A DNA stretch of 64,000 nucleotides from Cherax quadricarinatus (Eukaryota > Arthropoda > Malacostraca > Decapoda > Parastacidae). The DNA lies in NCBI RefSeq assembly GCF_038502225.1, contig NC_091323.1, positions 28,371,345 through 28,435,344 on the forward strand. Direction: 5' to 3'. Of the stretch, positions 35,145 through 46,245 are shown in pieces (positions within the stretch are counted from its first letter, which is position 1; every line of letters begins with the position of its first letter). The notes under the pieces were generated by a model. It saw only the letters and a program-made list of their open reading frames with translations, did no database searches and was not told where the DNA came from. The position numbers were made by a program, and so were the translations under genes.

Positions 35145-35753
35145 CTGCGGCCGGGCGGAGGTCGTTGCTAGACGACTTACATAATGTGGAGTACAATTTT
35201 TTCCATCTTCACTGGCCACCCATATTTATTGAACTCTCAAAATGGACTAATTGGTGTTCCATTCTCTCAGGGGCATAAGCCTATGCTCCCTGGATTAAGT
35301 TATTGGGCATACTGGAATTTTGAGACTTTACCAATAACAAGTCTCTCAGTATCCCAAGTCAGCCCCAGCACATTACTGCATACAGGCACCAACTCCATGG
35401 CCATCTATATTTATTGATCCCTCAAAATGGACTAATTAGTGTTCCATTCTCTCAGGGGCATAAGCCTATGCTCCCTGGATTAATTTATTGGGCATACTGG
35501 AATTTTGAGACTTTAACAATAACAAGTCTCTCAGTATCCCAAGTCAGTCCCAGCACATTTCTTCATTATTTCATTAACCCCTTCACATATCCTCATTAGT
35601 TCCTCTTCAGTTGACGTCACACCCGGAAATTGTCCACATAAGATTATTTACCCAATTACTTCGCTCAGTGGACCGCCTGTGCACTTAAGGTGTGCATTTA
35701 TCGTCGCCTGAAGTAAGAACAATTTATTATTTAACTGCTTATTAATTATATCA
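35145..35753. other. Pao interior without recognisable coding
   Basis: It lies between the 3' LTR and the pol linker, where RT, RNase H and integrase would be expected. None is seen in six frames. It contains a tandem duplication (35222-35559). Confidence 0.7.
35222..35559. repeat. 185-bp tandem duplication inside the Pao element
   Basis: 'ctcaaaatggactaattggt' at 35237 recurs at about 35422 with few changes and the same order ('gggcataagcctatgctccc', 'actggaattttgagacttta'). The offset is 185 bp. The short plus-strand frames here come from this repeat. Confidence 0.9.
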
Positions 35754-36089
35754 TTATAAGCAGTCAACAATTTTGGTGTCTTGCTCAGTTCGCAGAGCTG
35801 GGTCCTTTAACTGTCCATACGCCATCCTACAATTAGTAGGTAATTCTGGACGGTCAAGCTTCCACGGAAGTCGCACCCAGTAATGTCCAGATTCACATTT
35901 AACATCCTTCAGGTATTGTTCCTGAGTAAAGGAATCATTTGGACTTTCCTCATTTACATTAATCCCTATGCTGTCCAGCTCCCACAAATTAGACTGGTTC
36001 AACATCATTCTCGATAGAAGAATACTTGTACTGGGTTGACCTTTCATGAGTAAGACACCGTGACCGTATTCACTACTTCCTCTAGTCAT
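35754..36089 (-). pseudogene. BEL/Pao pol fragment: protease-to-RT linker
   Basis: A 111-codon minus frame. The segments NLWELDSIGI, DSFTQEQYLKDV, GHYWVRLPWK and NCRMAYGQL follow the order usual in BEL/Pao polyproteins just after the aspartic protease and before RT: 'L W x L D/E S I G I', then a loop, then 'Y x V x L P W K', then 'N Y x x A x x x L'. The frame stops where RT would begin, so the polymerase is missing. The assignment rests on motif order recalled for the superfamily; a profile search would settle it. Confidence 0.7.
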
Positions 36090-36094
36090 TATTA

Positions 36095-36600
36095 CTAGGC
36101 GGTAGTCTGCCGTATATTACATGGCCCGTACCAGTGTTGAGGAGAGTGACGCCGTATGGTTTTGGATTTATGCCCTTTATCCTGAAATTTTACATCCAAC
36201 ACCGTCAAGGCTACCTCAGCTAGGCCATCATTATTGCCATTAGCTGCAACCTTTACATCAGTCACTGTAGTGTCAGGGTTATTAACATTATCATTATTGT
36301 CACCATTATTATAAGAATCACATACAACCCTGCACATAACTGTATGGTGCTTTCCCTTGTTGCATTGATAGCAACTGTTCAATTTGGTATGACAATCCTT
36401 TACATTATGATTGTCTAGACATCTGATAAATCTGTCAAGTTCTTTCATTCTTTCCACTTTAATATCCCATGAATTACAGGCATTACAATTTTTAGTGAAA
36501 TGAGTACCCTGGCAGAAGAGGCAGTCTCTCTTTTCCTTGCCTGACCTCTTATTAACTGGGTTACACTTACTGAGGTACTTATTCCTCTTACCTTGATGTG
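36095..36600 (-). pseudogene. BEL/Pao gag C-terminus with two zinc knuckles, leading into a broken protease
   Basis: On the minus strand CLFCQGTHFTKNC (CX2CX3HX4C) is encoded near 36485-36525 and CYQCNKGKHHTVMC (CX2CX4HX4C) near 36346-36387, in one frame. Paired knuckles of this sort bind nucleic acid in gag proteins. Downstream, VALTVLDVKF begins the protease-like region. The frame then runs out at 36095 just as the active-site loop is reached, and an LLNTGTG sequence that resembles the catalytic loop is found in another frame, with Asn where Asp is needed. The protease is therefore broken by a frameshift and probably also by a substitution. Confidence 0.7.
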
Positions 36601-36729
36601 AGGAACCACTATTACTGATTCCTGACTTGATATGTGCCTATTTAACTCTTAACTATGATTATTACCACTGGGATTATTTTTCCCTTTTGAGGCTTGACAG
36701 ATACTTCAGAGTCATTATGTGTTATATCC

Positions 36730-37212
36730 TTAGAACTGTTTGGCTGACTGGTCTGCAATTGAACAATTAATTCCTGCCGACCTAGTCTGATTTCCTCCAG
36801 ACCGTACTATGGAGGTTTTGGCAAACACACCCTTTGCATTAATAGGTTGATCAACTGCCTGGCTTACACCCTTTAATTTATTCAAAGCCTTACTTTTACA
36901 AGACAGTTTTTCTTCCAATTCGTAATGTTGATTAATTAAAACATTCATTTCCATTCCATCTGCACAATTCTCTAGCAGATCTCTTTCACAGTCTTTAAAC
37001 CACAATTTGTACCAATCAAATCTACTCTCTAAAGCATCTAAATATAACTTTAATTCATTAGGGTTCACGGTTCTTTGATTCACTAAATCAAATGCCTTCG
37101 TCACATGGCTTTTAATAGCCTGTAATGATGCTTTCATTACTCTAAAATTCACGGACTTGTCAGCCACATTAACTCCATTAGATCCAGTCATGGTTAGAGA
37201 ATTATTAATCAC
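36730..37212 (-). pseudogene. BEL/Pao gag N-terminal fragment
   Basis: A 160-codon minus frame from ATG 37212, about 235 bp inside the 5' LTR. It is mostly helical in composition (KLYLDALESRFDWYKLWFKD, ELEEKLSCKSKALNKLK), as expected for the capsid-like gag region of this superfamily. Its position directly after the 5' LTR supports gag. A frame break separates it from the knuckle segment at 36600. It could also be read as an unknown ORF, but the LTR context makes gag the best call. Confidence 0.6.
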
Positions 37213-37420
37213 TGATTATACAACTTAAGTAGGCGCCTTATAAGAGTAATTCTTGCACTTTACTCTTGTATATATCCTAGCCACACATGTGCTAGCAATT
37301 AATTGGGCTAATTGTCCTCCATCACACGATCGATTAAACTTGTGCACCCTACACCCACTTCCTTCAATCAGTCACTTAATTATTAAGTAATTAATTCAAT
37401 TAATTTTTTCACTGATTGCA

Positions 37421-37438
37421 TCCGTTCTCGAAGGACCA
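37421..37438 (-). other. Candidate tRNA primer-binding site
   Basis: On the minus strand, TGGTCCTTCGAGAACGGA starts 9 nt after the 5' LTR. A TGG start is expected for pairing with a tRNA 3'-CCA. The priming tRNA cannot be named from this window. Confidence 0.45.
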
Positions 37439-37447
37439 ACGGGCAGA

Positions 37448-38627
37448 TATGGAAAATTTTCTAGGGTGCTTACCTGTATGTACCTCAACATTATATACAT
37501 ACCAGTAATCTCATTGGGAGACAATCATATTGTTTACCGTAGTCACCCCGTGTAGACATGTGAGAAAACTTAACCACCCCTGGTCGCACCAAGTGGTCCC
37601 CTCGACCTCACAATCTTATCCATATCTATCCGAGACCAGTATGGATTGGGTAGCACCCACAAGTACGGTGCTACTAATTAATTGTGGACTGTATAGATTA
37701 TATTAGTTTAACTGAATGAAGGGGGGGGGGGGTAGGACACACATGGATACCTCCGTCAAGGAAAACATTTGTACATAATCCCACTACTTACCAGATGTTC
37801 TCTGGTGGTCACTTGATGTAGCTGGATCACTCGTAACCTATCTAATTATAACATACCACCACTGGCCAGTCTAAGGTTGCTATAACTAGAAGGGTTACTT
37901 AACTGTGGGTGATTGATATTCCTCATTTCTTGATTCACCATCTCATTTTCGATGTCCTGCTACACCGACACGATTCTCATTCCAGCAGGACGAGGTATCC
38001 GCTGGTTTGTCCTGCTTTAGACGTCGTGACTCAAGGAGTTTCACTTTCCTCGTCTCGCTAACAGCGAGGTCTAACGTGTTCACTCGGAGCAAAACGACTT
38101 ATTTCACTTCACACATTCTCTTAACTTAGCGTTATTATCATTAATTACATTACAATTCACAAGACGATTTAATGACTCAAAACTATTATACACATTAGAG
38201 ATCACTCCATTAAGATCTGAGACCGATGAGTGATGATTAAACCAAGGGTAATTTTCCCGGGGCTCAGTCCAGGACGACGCGTCAGTCACCCCCGGTCCTA
38301 CCCGTAATCACCTTTTACCACTCTATTATCGTGGTCCCGTAAATCACGTTCCCTCACTCTCCACTAGGAACAGTCACGACACTTCCTATTACGAAATGAG
38401 GCCTATATTAATCCTTAGGCCGCCGTGAATGCCAATTTCGTGGTACCATGCCTTTTCCGCTTCCTCTCCACCTTCAAAACAAACCCGCCACTCCCTCCCG
38501 CACATCCGCGCATGCGCAAAGGGAACTCTTGGTTCTACTCTTATTTTCAAATACATTTTTGACCCATATAGACACATTAAACACCTATTAGGCACTATAG
38601 TTTCGGAAAATTTAAAAATTTTCCACA
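37448..38627 (-). repeat. 5' LTR (1180 bp)
   Basis: Nearly identical to 33967-35144. Differences seen: the G-run near 37721 is longer, 'tctaattata' replaces 'tctattata', and 'cagcgagg' replaces 'caacgagg'. It should hold the promoter for the minus-strand transcript. Frames within it appear twice in the window only because the LTR is duplicated. Confidence 0.93.
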
Positions 38628-38632
38628 GATAT
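38628..38632. repeat. Target-site duplication GATAT, right
   Basis: Matches 33962-33966. Confidence 0.85.
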
Positions 38633-39054
38633 ATTATGATAAAGAAGTTCGTGTAGTGGTGGTTCTTTTCTTACAGTTGTTTTATATTTTTTTCCCAACC
38701 GCGGTATTGTGACTTTTTTATTCATTATTTTACGAATTTTGTCTTGGATGAAAACTTTTAGTCTGCAGGAAATCCGGGATCCTAGCCAGTCCTAACATAA
38801 GGAGGAGCAAGGAAGGGGAAACCATTTTCTGGCGGTTACCAGACTAATGTCCACTTCACGCTGCCATTTTTATGATCCTCGAGTGGTGTGTGGTGGTGTT
38901 TTTTGGCCTTTGAGGCACAACTGTCCAAGGCTGAGATGAATTTGATCTTATTATTGCACAAAGACGTTTGGAAGGAAATGCATGTTTTGTCTGTTGCCAG
39001 ACTCTCCAGCTTCTGATGAGGATTCTGCGTAGAAGTCGAAGGGCCTTAAACTGT

Positions 39055-39058
<4 letters not shown>
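38633..39058. other. No gene recognised
   Basis: No supported coding or RNA feature. Confidence 0.5.

Positions 39059-39102
<44 letters not shown>
39059..39102. repeat. (CT)n then (CTAT)n microsatellite
   Basis: CT run to 39087, then CTAT/ATCT repeats. Confidence 0.93.
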
Positions 39103-39130
39103 GCTGGTTCTACAGGGACTTCGCTTCCTA

Positions 39131-39296
39131 TAAATGTTCCGTGTCATACGTCGCCTTGTCTCTTCAGTGTTTAATCTCATCCGTGGCCTGGCATCTGCAG
39201 TGTTCATTGACATTTGTGGCCTCGTCCCTGCAGTGTTCCGTGTCATACGTCGCCTCGTCCCTGTAGTGTTCCGTGTCATCCGTGGTGGTGAAGGTG
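39131..39296. repeat. Degenerate minisatellite of about 36 bp (4-5 units)
   Basis: 'gtgttccgtgtcatacgtcg' and 'cctcgtccctgcagtgttc' recur with substitutions. The minus-strand frame (MTRNTTGTRRR-type repeats) is a product of this. Confidence 0.75.
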
Positions 39297-39374
39297 CAGT
39301 AATGAGCACAATGGTGCAGACACGGAGCGTGACGTGTTCACTGAGGTCCTGGCGTCACTCAGGGTACGTCTCTG

Positions 39375-39900
39375 TCTCCTCTCCTATTTACCCTTGTTAT
39401 CACTCATTGTTTATACTATGTCCTCTTCCTGTTTGTTCTCTTTCATTTTTTATACTGCCCTCTTCTTCCATGTTCTCTCCCTCCTTCATTGTTTGTACTG
39501 TCACTTTTCCTCCTTGCTCTCTGACTCCATTCTTTATGCTGTGTCCTCTTCCTCCTTATTCTCTCCCTCTTTCATTGTCTATACTGTCTCTTTTACTTCT
39601 TGTTCTCTGCCTCCTCTGTTCTTTATACTGTGTCTGTCCTCTTCCTTCCTCCTTGTATTCTCCCTTCTTCATTCTTTATACTGTGTCTGTCCTCTTCCTT
39701 CCTCCTTGTATTCTCCCTTCTTCATTCTTTATACTGTGTCCTCTTCTTCCTTGTTCTCGCCCTAGATTATTTATACTGTGTTTTATTCTCCTCGTTCTCT
39801 CCCTCTTTCATCCTTCATCTTATGTTCTCTTCCTCCTTTCTATCCTTCATCTTTTTTTTATCTTTATTGTTATTCTTCCGTGCTGTTTGTTTTGCCATTC
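39375..39900. repeat. Pyrimidine-rich degenerate repeat
   Basis: T/C-rich units such as ttcattctttatactgtgtc and 'tcctccttgtattctccc'. A 54-bp unit is exactly duplicated near 39620-39725. Several leucine/serine-rich frames result and are not taken as membrane proteins. Confidence 0.8.
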
Positions 39901-40154
39901 ATTGTTTAATCAGATGAAGATCAATTCTAGTTATAAGAAGAAAAAGGAAAAGGTAAAAAAAAAGAAAAGTCTTTTATTGTGATTGTTAACTAGGAGGATT
40001 AGTGAGTTTTGTAATATTTTCATCAATTCAGTCAGGTTCAGCTACCCCCCCCCAACCTCGAAGATAAAGATAAGGGTAAAGATAAAGAAGGAAAAGACGG
40101 CGGTCAAGATGAAGAATATGAAGATATTTTTATTTTAGGACTAAATCCTGAAGA
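39901..40154. other. No gene recognised
   Basis: A-rich sequence with AAG-type runs. Nothing is supported. Confidence 0.5.
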
Positions 40155-40156
40155 GC

Positions 40157-40196
<40 letters not shown>
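40155..40196. repeat. (ATA)n microsatellite at SINE tail
   Basis: About 12 ATA/AAT repeats forming the tail of the minus-strand SINE at 40197. Confidence 0.93.
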
Positions 40197-40490
40197 CTTT
40201 ATTACTACAAGTACAAGGTATACAGGCCTAGCTGACATCATTGACATACTGCTATATAGAAAGCCCCTTATTATGCAGAGTATTTCCCCTAATTAGGTCA
40301 GTTTTGTCCCAGGATGCGACACACACCAGTCAGTTAACACCCAGCTACCCATTTTACTGAGGGGAACATAGACAACCGGTGTAAAGAAACACGCCCAATG
40401 TTTCTACCCTCGCCAGGAATCGAACCCGGACGCTCGCCGTGTAAAGTGAGAGCTTTAGGCCAGGGGCACCGTGGCCTGGTGACTCTTATG
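40197..40490 (-). mobile_element. tRNA-derived SINE, minus strand
   Basis: It reads inverted SINE body ('gtttttttattactacaagt'-like start, 'tatagaaagccccttattat', 'tttgtcccaggatgcgacac', 'cagtcagttaacacccagct') to a box B 'aggaatcgaacccgg' and a tRNA-like head ending 'ggcaccgtggcctggtg'. On the minus strand the head closely matches the one at 54601. Confidence 0.88.
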
Positions 40491-40544
40491 CAAATAACCG
40501 ATGGAAATATTGTTCGGATTTTCTTATATATACAGGTATGTCTA

Positions 40545-40578
40545 TATATCTATATATGTATATATATATATATATATA

Positions 40579-40622
<44 letters not shown>
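40545..40622. repeat. (TA)n microsatellite
   Basis: TA run with a few C interruptions. It joins the 5' end of the truncated LINE. Confidence 0.93.
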
Positions 40623-40623
<1 letters not shown>

Positions 40624-40627
40624 AATT

Positions 40628-41545
40628 GGGGAGGAGGAGTATGGAAGAAGTGAATGTTTTCAGATATTTGGGAATTGACGTGTCGGCGGATGGATTTATG
40701 AAGGATGAGGTTAATCATAGAATTGATGAGGAAAAAAAGGCGAGTGGTGCGTTGAGGTATATGTAGAGACAAATAACGTTATCTATGGAGGCAAAGAAGG
40801 GAATGTATGAAAGTATAGTAGTACCAACACTCTTATATGGGTGTGAAGCTTGGGTTGTGAATGCTGCAGCGAGAAGGAGGTCGGAGGCAGTGGAGATGTC
40901 CTGTCTAAGGGCAATGTGTGGTGTAAATATTATGCAGAAAATTCGGAGTGTGGAAATTAGGAGAAGGTGTGAGTTAAAAGTATTAGTCAGAGGGCTGAAG
41001 AGGGGTTGTTGAGGAGGTTTGGTCATTTAGAGAGAATGGATCAAAGTAGAATGACATGGAGAGCGTATAAATCTGTAGGGGAAGGAAGGCGGGGTAGGGG
41101 TCGTCCTCGAAAAGGTTGGAAGAAAGGGGTAAAGGAGGTTTTGTGGGCGAGGGGTTTGGATTTCCAGCAAGCGTGCGTGAGCGTGTTTGACAGGAGTGGA
41201 GACGAATGGTATTTGCGACCTGACGAGCTGTTTGAGTGTGAGCAGGGTAATATTTAGTGAAGGGATTCAGGGAAACCGGTTATTTTTATATAGCCGGACT
41301 TGAGTCCTCGAAATGGGAAGTACAATGCCTGCACTTTAAAGGAGGGGTTCGGGATATTGGCAGTTTGGAGGGATATGTTGTATATCTTTATACGTATATG
41401 CTTCTGAGCTGTTGTATTCTGAGCACCTCTGCAAAAACAGTGATTATGTGTGAGTTAGGTGAAAGTGTTGAATTATGAAAGTATTTTCTTTTTGGGGATT
41501 TTCTTTCGTTTTGGGTCACCCTGCCTCGGTGGGAGACGGCCGACT
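40628..41545 (+). pseudogene. Decayed 5'-truncated copy of the RT-bearing LINE
   Basis: The product matches the last third of the LINE frame at 48847-50619: MEEVNVFRYLGIDVSADG, YESIVVPTLLYGCEAWV, SCLRAMCGVNIMQKI, FGHLERM and GRRGRGRPRKGW. The RT catalytic core is gone. A TAG (40764-40766) replaces the Trp codon of the intact copy, and a short deletion near 40975 shifts frame before FGHLERM. The C-terminus (ECEQGNI) runs on where the longer copy is shifted. The 3' UTR ends 'gggtcaccctgcctcggtgg' near 41535, then passes into (TG)n(TA)n. Confidence 0.9.
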
Positions 41546-41549
41546 TCTT

Positions 41550-41735
<186 letters not shown>

Positions 41736-42010
41736 TCGTGCCGAATAGGCAGAACTTGCGATCTTGGCTTAAATAGCAACGCTCATCTTGCCATACAGGA
41801 CAATTGAAAATTTGTGTATGCAATAATTTCGCCAAAATCATTCTGAACCTAACGAAAAAAAATATTTCACTGTGTTTGTTTAATATTAAATTATTGTAAA
41901 CAAATCTAAAATATATTTAGTTGGGTTAGGCTAAAATAAATTGTTCTTGTTATGATAAGGTTAGGTAAGTTTTCTAAGGTTCTTTTGGAACAAAATTAAA
42001 ATTTTTTACA
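41736..42010. repeat. AT-rich probable dispersed repeat
   Basis: It follows the TA run ('gtcgtgccgaataggcagaa', 'aatttcgccaaaatcattct', 'ttagttgggttaggctaaaa') and ends against the next LINE. Only one copy is in this window. I believe it is a common decapod repeat, but that is recollection only. Confidence 0.4.
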
Positions 42011-42011
42011 T

Positions 42012-42600
<589 letters not shown>

Positions 42601-42604
42601 AGAA

Positions 42605-42800
42605 AAATAAACACAGAATCTGTATAATGTGATCATTTATTGACAATGTTTCACCCACACAGTGGACTTTATCCAGTCACAAACAGATCTGTGACTTGAT
42701 AAAGCCCACTGTGGGCGAAACGTTGTCAATAAAGGATCACGTTATACTGCTTCTGTGTTTATTTTTCCATTGTATCAGTATTTTATACCATTTATTTCCA
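42605..42800. mobile_element. Fold-back element
   Basis: Inverted arms meet near 42685 ('cagatctg'). The right arm has TGAC (42692-42695), TTGATAA, a perfect GCCCAC/GTGGGC stem (42704-42716), GAAACGTT, then GTCA. The tail is 'tatcagtattttataccatt'. Sister of 2228-2432. Confidence 0.85.
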
Positions 42801-42824
42801 TCAGTTGTCAATGTTCACCCATCA

Positions 42825-42985
42825 TTAAAATGGGCACCTGAGTATTAGTCGACTGGTGTGGGTCGCATCCTGGGACAAAACTAACATAATTTGCCCGAAA
42901 TACTCTGCATAACAAGTGGCTTTCTGTATCCTGTAGTAGTATGTCACCTAGGCCTGTATACTTTGTACATGTACATGTAGTAAAT
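42825..42985 (+). mobile_element. 5'-truncated tRNA-derived SINE
   Basis: Body and tail only ('gtcgactggtgtgggtcgca', 'atttgcccgaaata', 'catgtagtaaataaagac'), then an ATT run. Confidence 0.85.
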
Positions 42986-42990
42986 AAAGA

Positions 42991-43068
<78 letters not shown>
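42986..43068. repeat. (ATT)n microsatellite
   Basis: About 27 ATT repeats in the SINE tail position. Confidence 0.95.
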
Positions 43069-43069
<1 letters not shown>

Positions 43070-43634
43070 CCTAGTGGATACTAATGTTCTGATTATGTTC
43101 TTTTAGTAAGTTTAGCATAATTATCCATAACACTTATTTAGAGAAAACGTACCATGATAGAAAACGAGGACGTTCTTTGGACATACTGAAGTAAAAATTC
43201 TGTTAAGTGTAAGGCGGAATGTTTTTCAAATACAAATATTTATTTCCTTGTAAAATTTAAATGTGTGGTTTACATGTTGTAAGATTTAAATTAGAAAGAT
43301 GGCCACTATCGTGCCTAGGCACTTCGGGGAGTCTAATACTAATTCTTACTCCATTTTGATATAGGTCATATGTGAACAGTACTTTTGAACATATTATTAG
43401 GTACTTAATTAGACACATTCTCAGTTAGGTACATACATAATTAGGACTTTTTCTGTTGATAGACTTTAAGATAGATTAATGTGGATTAGATGAGTCAGGC
43501 GTAAGACTTGACTAACAATTTACGTTTCTTCATTTAAGCTCCCCTTAAAATAAACTCAAGTATTGATGCTTACACAAGTTATGTACATAGATGTGAATAT
43601 ACACTGGTGTTTGCATATAAACTGAGAGGTGTGT
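43069..43634. other. No gene recognised
   Basis: AT-rich sequence, nothing supported. Confidence 0.5.
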
Positions 43635-45312
43635 ATATACATTGTGTTGTAACATTGCGCTTGGAGTACATTGTGTTGTAACATTGTACTTGAAGAGTAC
43701 ATTGTGTTGTAACATTGTACTTGAAGAGTACATTGTGTTGTAACATTGTGCTTGGAGTACATTGTGTTGTAACATTGTACTTGAAGAGTACATTGTGTTG
43801 TAACATTGTACTTGAAGAGTACATTGTGTTGTAACATTGCGCTTGGAGTACATTGTGTTGTAACATTGTACTTGAAGAGTACATTGTGTTGTAACATTGT
43901 ACTTGAAGAGTACATTGTGTTGTAACATTGTGCTTGGAGTACATTGTGTTGTAACATTGTACTTGAAGAGTACATTGTGTTGTAACGTTGTGCTTGAAGA
44001 GTACATTGTGTTGTAACATTGCGCTTGGAGTACATTGTGTTGTAACATTGTACTTGAAGAGTACATTGTGTTGTAACATTGTACTTGAAGAGTACATTGT
44101 GTTGTAACGTTGTGCTTGAAGAGTACATTGTGTTGTAACATTGTGCTTGGAGTACATTGTGTTGTAACATTGTACTTGAGTACATTGTGTTGTAACATTG
44201 TGCTTGGAGTACATTGTGTTGTAACATTGTACTTGAAGAGTACATCGTGTTGTTGTAACATTATGCTTGAAGAGTACATTATGTTGTTGTAACATTGTAC
44301 TTGAAGAGTACATTGTGTTGTAACATTGTGCTTGGAGTACATTGTGTTGTAACATTGCGCTTGAAGAGTACATTGTGTTGTAACATTGCGCTTGAAGAGT
44401 ACATTGTGTTGTAACATTGTACTTGAAGAGTACATTGTGTTGTAACATTGTGCTTGGAGTACATTGTGTTGTAACATTGCGCTTGAAGAGTACATTGTGT
44501 TGTAACATTGTACTTGAAGAGTACATTGTGTTGTAACATTGCGCTTGAAGAGTACATTGTGTTGTAACATTGTACTTGAGTACATTGTGTTGTAACATTG
44601 TGCTTGGAGTACATTGTGTTGTAACATTGTACTTGAGTACATTGTGTTGTAACATTGTGCTTGGAGTACATTGTGTTGTAACATTGTACTTGAAGAGTAC
44701 ATCGTGTTGTTGTAACATTATGCTTGAAGAGTACATTATGTTGTTGTAACATTGTACTTGAAGAGTACATTGTGTTGTAACATTGTGCTTGGAGTACATT
44801 GTGTTGTAACATTGCGCTTGAAGAGTACATTGTGTTGTAACATTGCGCTTGAAGAGTACATTGTGTTGTAACATTGTACTTGAAGAGTACATTGTGTTGT
44901 AACGATGTGCTTGAAGAGTACATTGTGTTTTAACATTGTACTTGAAGAGTACATTGTGCTGTTGTAACATTGTACTTGAAGAGTACATTGTGTTGTAACG
45001 TTGTGCTTGAAGAGTACATTGTGTTGTAACATTGTGCTTGAAGAGTACATTGTGTTGTAACATTGTACTTGAAGAGTACATTGTGTTGTAACGATGTGCT
45101 TGAAGAGTACATTGTGTTTTAACATTGTACTTGAAGAGTACATTGTGTTGTAACGTTGTGCTTGAAGAGTACATTGTGTTGTAACATTGTACTTGAAGAG
45201 TACATTGTGTTGTAACGATGTGCTTGAAGAGTACATTGTGTTTTAACATTGTACTTGAAGAGTACATTGTGCTGTTGTAACATTATGCTTGAAGAGTACA
45301 TTGTGTTGTGTA
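43635..45312. repeat. 31-bp minisatellite (about 54 units)
   Basis: Unit gtacattgtgttgtaacatt plus 'gtacttgaaga', with a shorter 'gcttgga' variant. A marked block ('catcgtgttgttgtaacatt', 'atgcttgaagagtacattat') occurs at about 44245 and again at about 44702, a duplication of roughly 460 bp. Minus-strand frames (YNTMYSSSTMLQ-type) are artefacts. Confidence 0.97.
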
Positions 45313-45650
45313 CTCGTGTAGTGCTGCGAGTGCTCACTGCTGGTGTGGCTGTATGTAAAATTACAACCTTGATTATTTACGAGCAATTTTGATTGTGCTG
45401 ATGCAAGGTTATGACCCAACAAATGGAGGACTTTTTGTGCGTGTGTACGTACTCAGTTGTTCTTGCCTAGTTGTTGTCGAATTGAGCTCCGTTCATGGGC
45501 CTTCTCAACTTGATCGTTGATTTTTCTGTCGTGATTATTCTTCAGGTTATGTTGAGTTTTGTCATGCCTACTTTAGGTAACTGTTTTGGTCTAGTTTACT
45601 GTTGAAGCCGTTTACGAAGTCAGCTCCTCTGATGTCCCTCCAGGCTCATT
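45313..45650. other. No gene recognised
   Basis: Nothing supported. Confidence 0.5.
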
Positions 45651-45945
45651 CTACTTTCATAAGAACATAAGAATGAAGGAACACTGCAGCAGACTTACTG
45701 GCCTCTACAAGGCAGGTCTTTCTCAAAAAATGACCATCCTTTCCCACCCACTTGTCCAACCTTTTCTCAAAGCTGCCTAGGCATTTGCTTCAATACCTCA
45801 GACACTAATCACACACAGCCCTTCTCACTCAAATATTTGTTCAGTCTCTTTTCAAAGATACCTAAGGTCTTAGCTTCTGTTACACTATACAAAAGAATCC
45901 GATTTCCTCAGGATGGTCCCCTTACTACCTCTTAATTTAAGCAGT
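45651..45945. repeat. Dispersed repeat, 'aacactgcagcagac' family
   Basis: It starts cataagaacataagaatgaa then 'ggaacactgcagcagact', 'tactggcc'. The inverted equivalent 'gggctagtaggccttctgca' occurs twice at 61878-62052. Internally 'accttttctcaaagctgcct' and 'tctcttttcaaagataccta' look like diverged tandem segments. Confidence 0.7.
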
Positions 45946-45949
45946 AAAC

Positions 45950-46085
45950 TCTACATGCTTTTTGATAAATTAGAGACACGTGCAACACTTGGGTATCTTT
46001 ATTAAGATACCCAAGTGTTGCACGTGTGTCTACTTTATCAACTTGTCGGTTCTCTGAACCATTTATCTACATTCTACGTGCTTTT
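45950..46085. mobile_element. Minimal hairpin element with 13-bp target duplication
   Basis: The element is 45963-46072. It is a palindrome (acacgtgcaacacttgggta / its complement, joined at 'tctttattaaga') plus the family tail 'caacttgtcggttctctgaa'. It is flanked by tctacatgctttt (45950-45962) and tctacgtgctttt (46073-46085), one mismatch. It is the shortest member of the fold-back family here and lacks the CTGANGA core. Confidence 0.85.
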
Positions 46086-46149
46086 ATATTTTTAAATTTG
46101 GACCAGATCTGTCGAAGCGCCCATTGAGTTACTTGTCGATTTTAGGGGA

Positions 46150-46245
46150 CACCGTACCTGCTGCCCTGTTCCATACAAGGCTTTGTTGATGGTCTGATCA
46201 ATTAAGTTGTTGTTGCTAGCCGTACGCAGGCCAACGTAAACGTCA
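46150..46245 (-). mobile_element. Tail fragment of the Jockey/CR1-like LINE
   Basis: 'gatggtctgatcaattaagt', 'tgttgttgctagccgtacgc' and 'aggccaacgta' parallel 42090-42140. Confidence 0.65.

Larger units (their letters stand above)
33967..38627 (-). mobile_element. BEL/Pao-type LTR retrotransposon, internally deleted, young
   Basis: Two direct repeats of 1178 and 1180 bp bound a 2303-bp interior, flanked by GATAT on both sides. In the minus orientation the element starts TGTGGAAAATTTT. The interior codes on the minus strand for a gag-like protein with two CCHC knuckles and for the protease-to-RT linker typical of BEL/Pao. No RT, RNase H or integrase is present, and 2.3 kb is far less than the several kilobases such an interior usually has. 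LTR differences are about three (one G-run length, one inserted A, one A/G), so the insertion is recent. It probably moved with enzymes supplied in trans by a complete relative (inference). Confidence 0.9.

Noticed and set aside
35184..35599. Two similar plus-strand peptides as paralogous genes
   Set aside because: They are products of a 185-bp tandem duplication inside the Pao element, on the strand opposite its coding.
34621..38289. Identical 61-residue frames at 34621 and 38104 as a duplicated gene
   Set aside because: They lie in the two LTR copies of one Pao element. The duplication is the LTR itself.
39334..39982. Leucine/serine/cysteine-rich membrane-like frames
   Set aside because: The DNA is a degenerate pyrimidine-rich repeat, and three registers give similar peptides.
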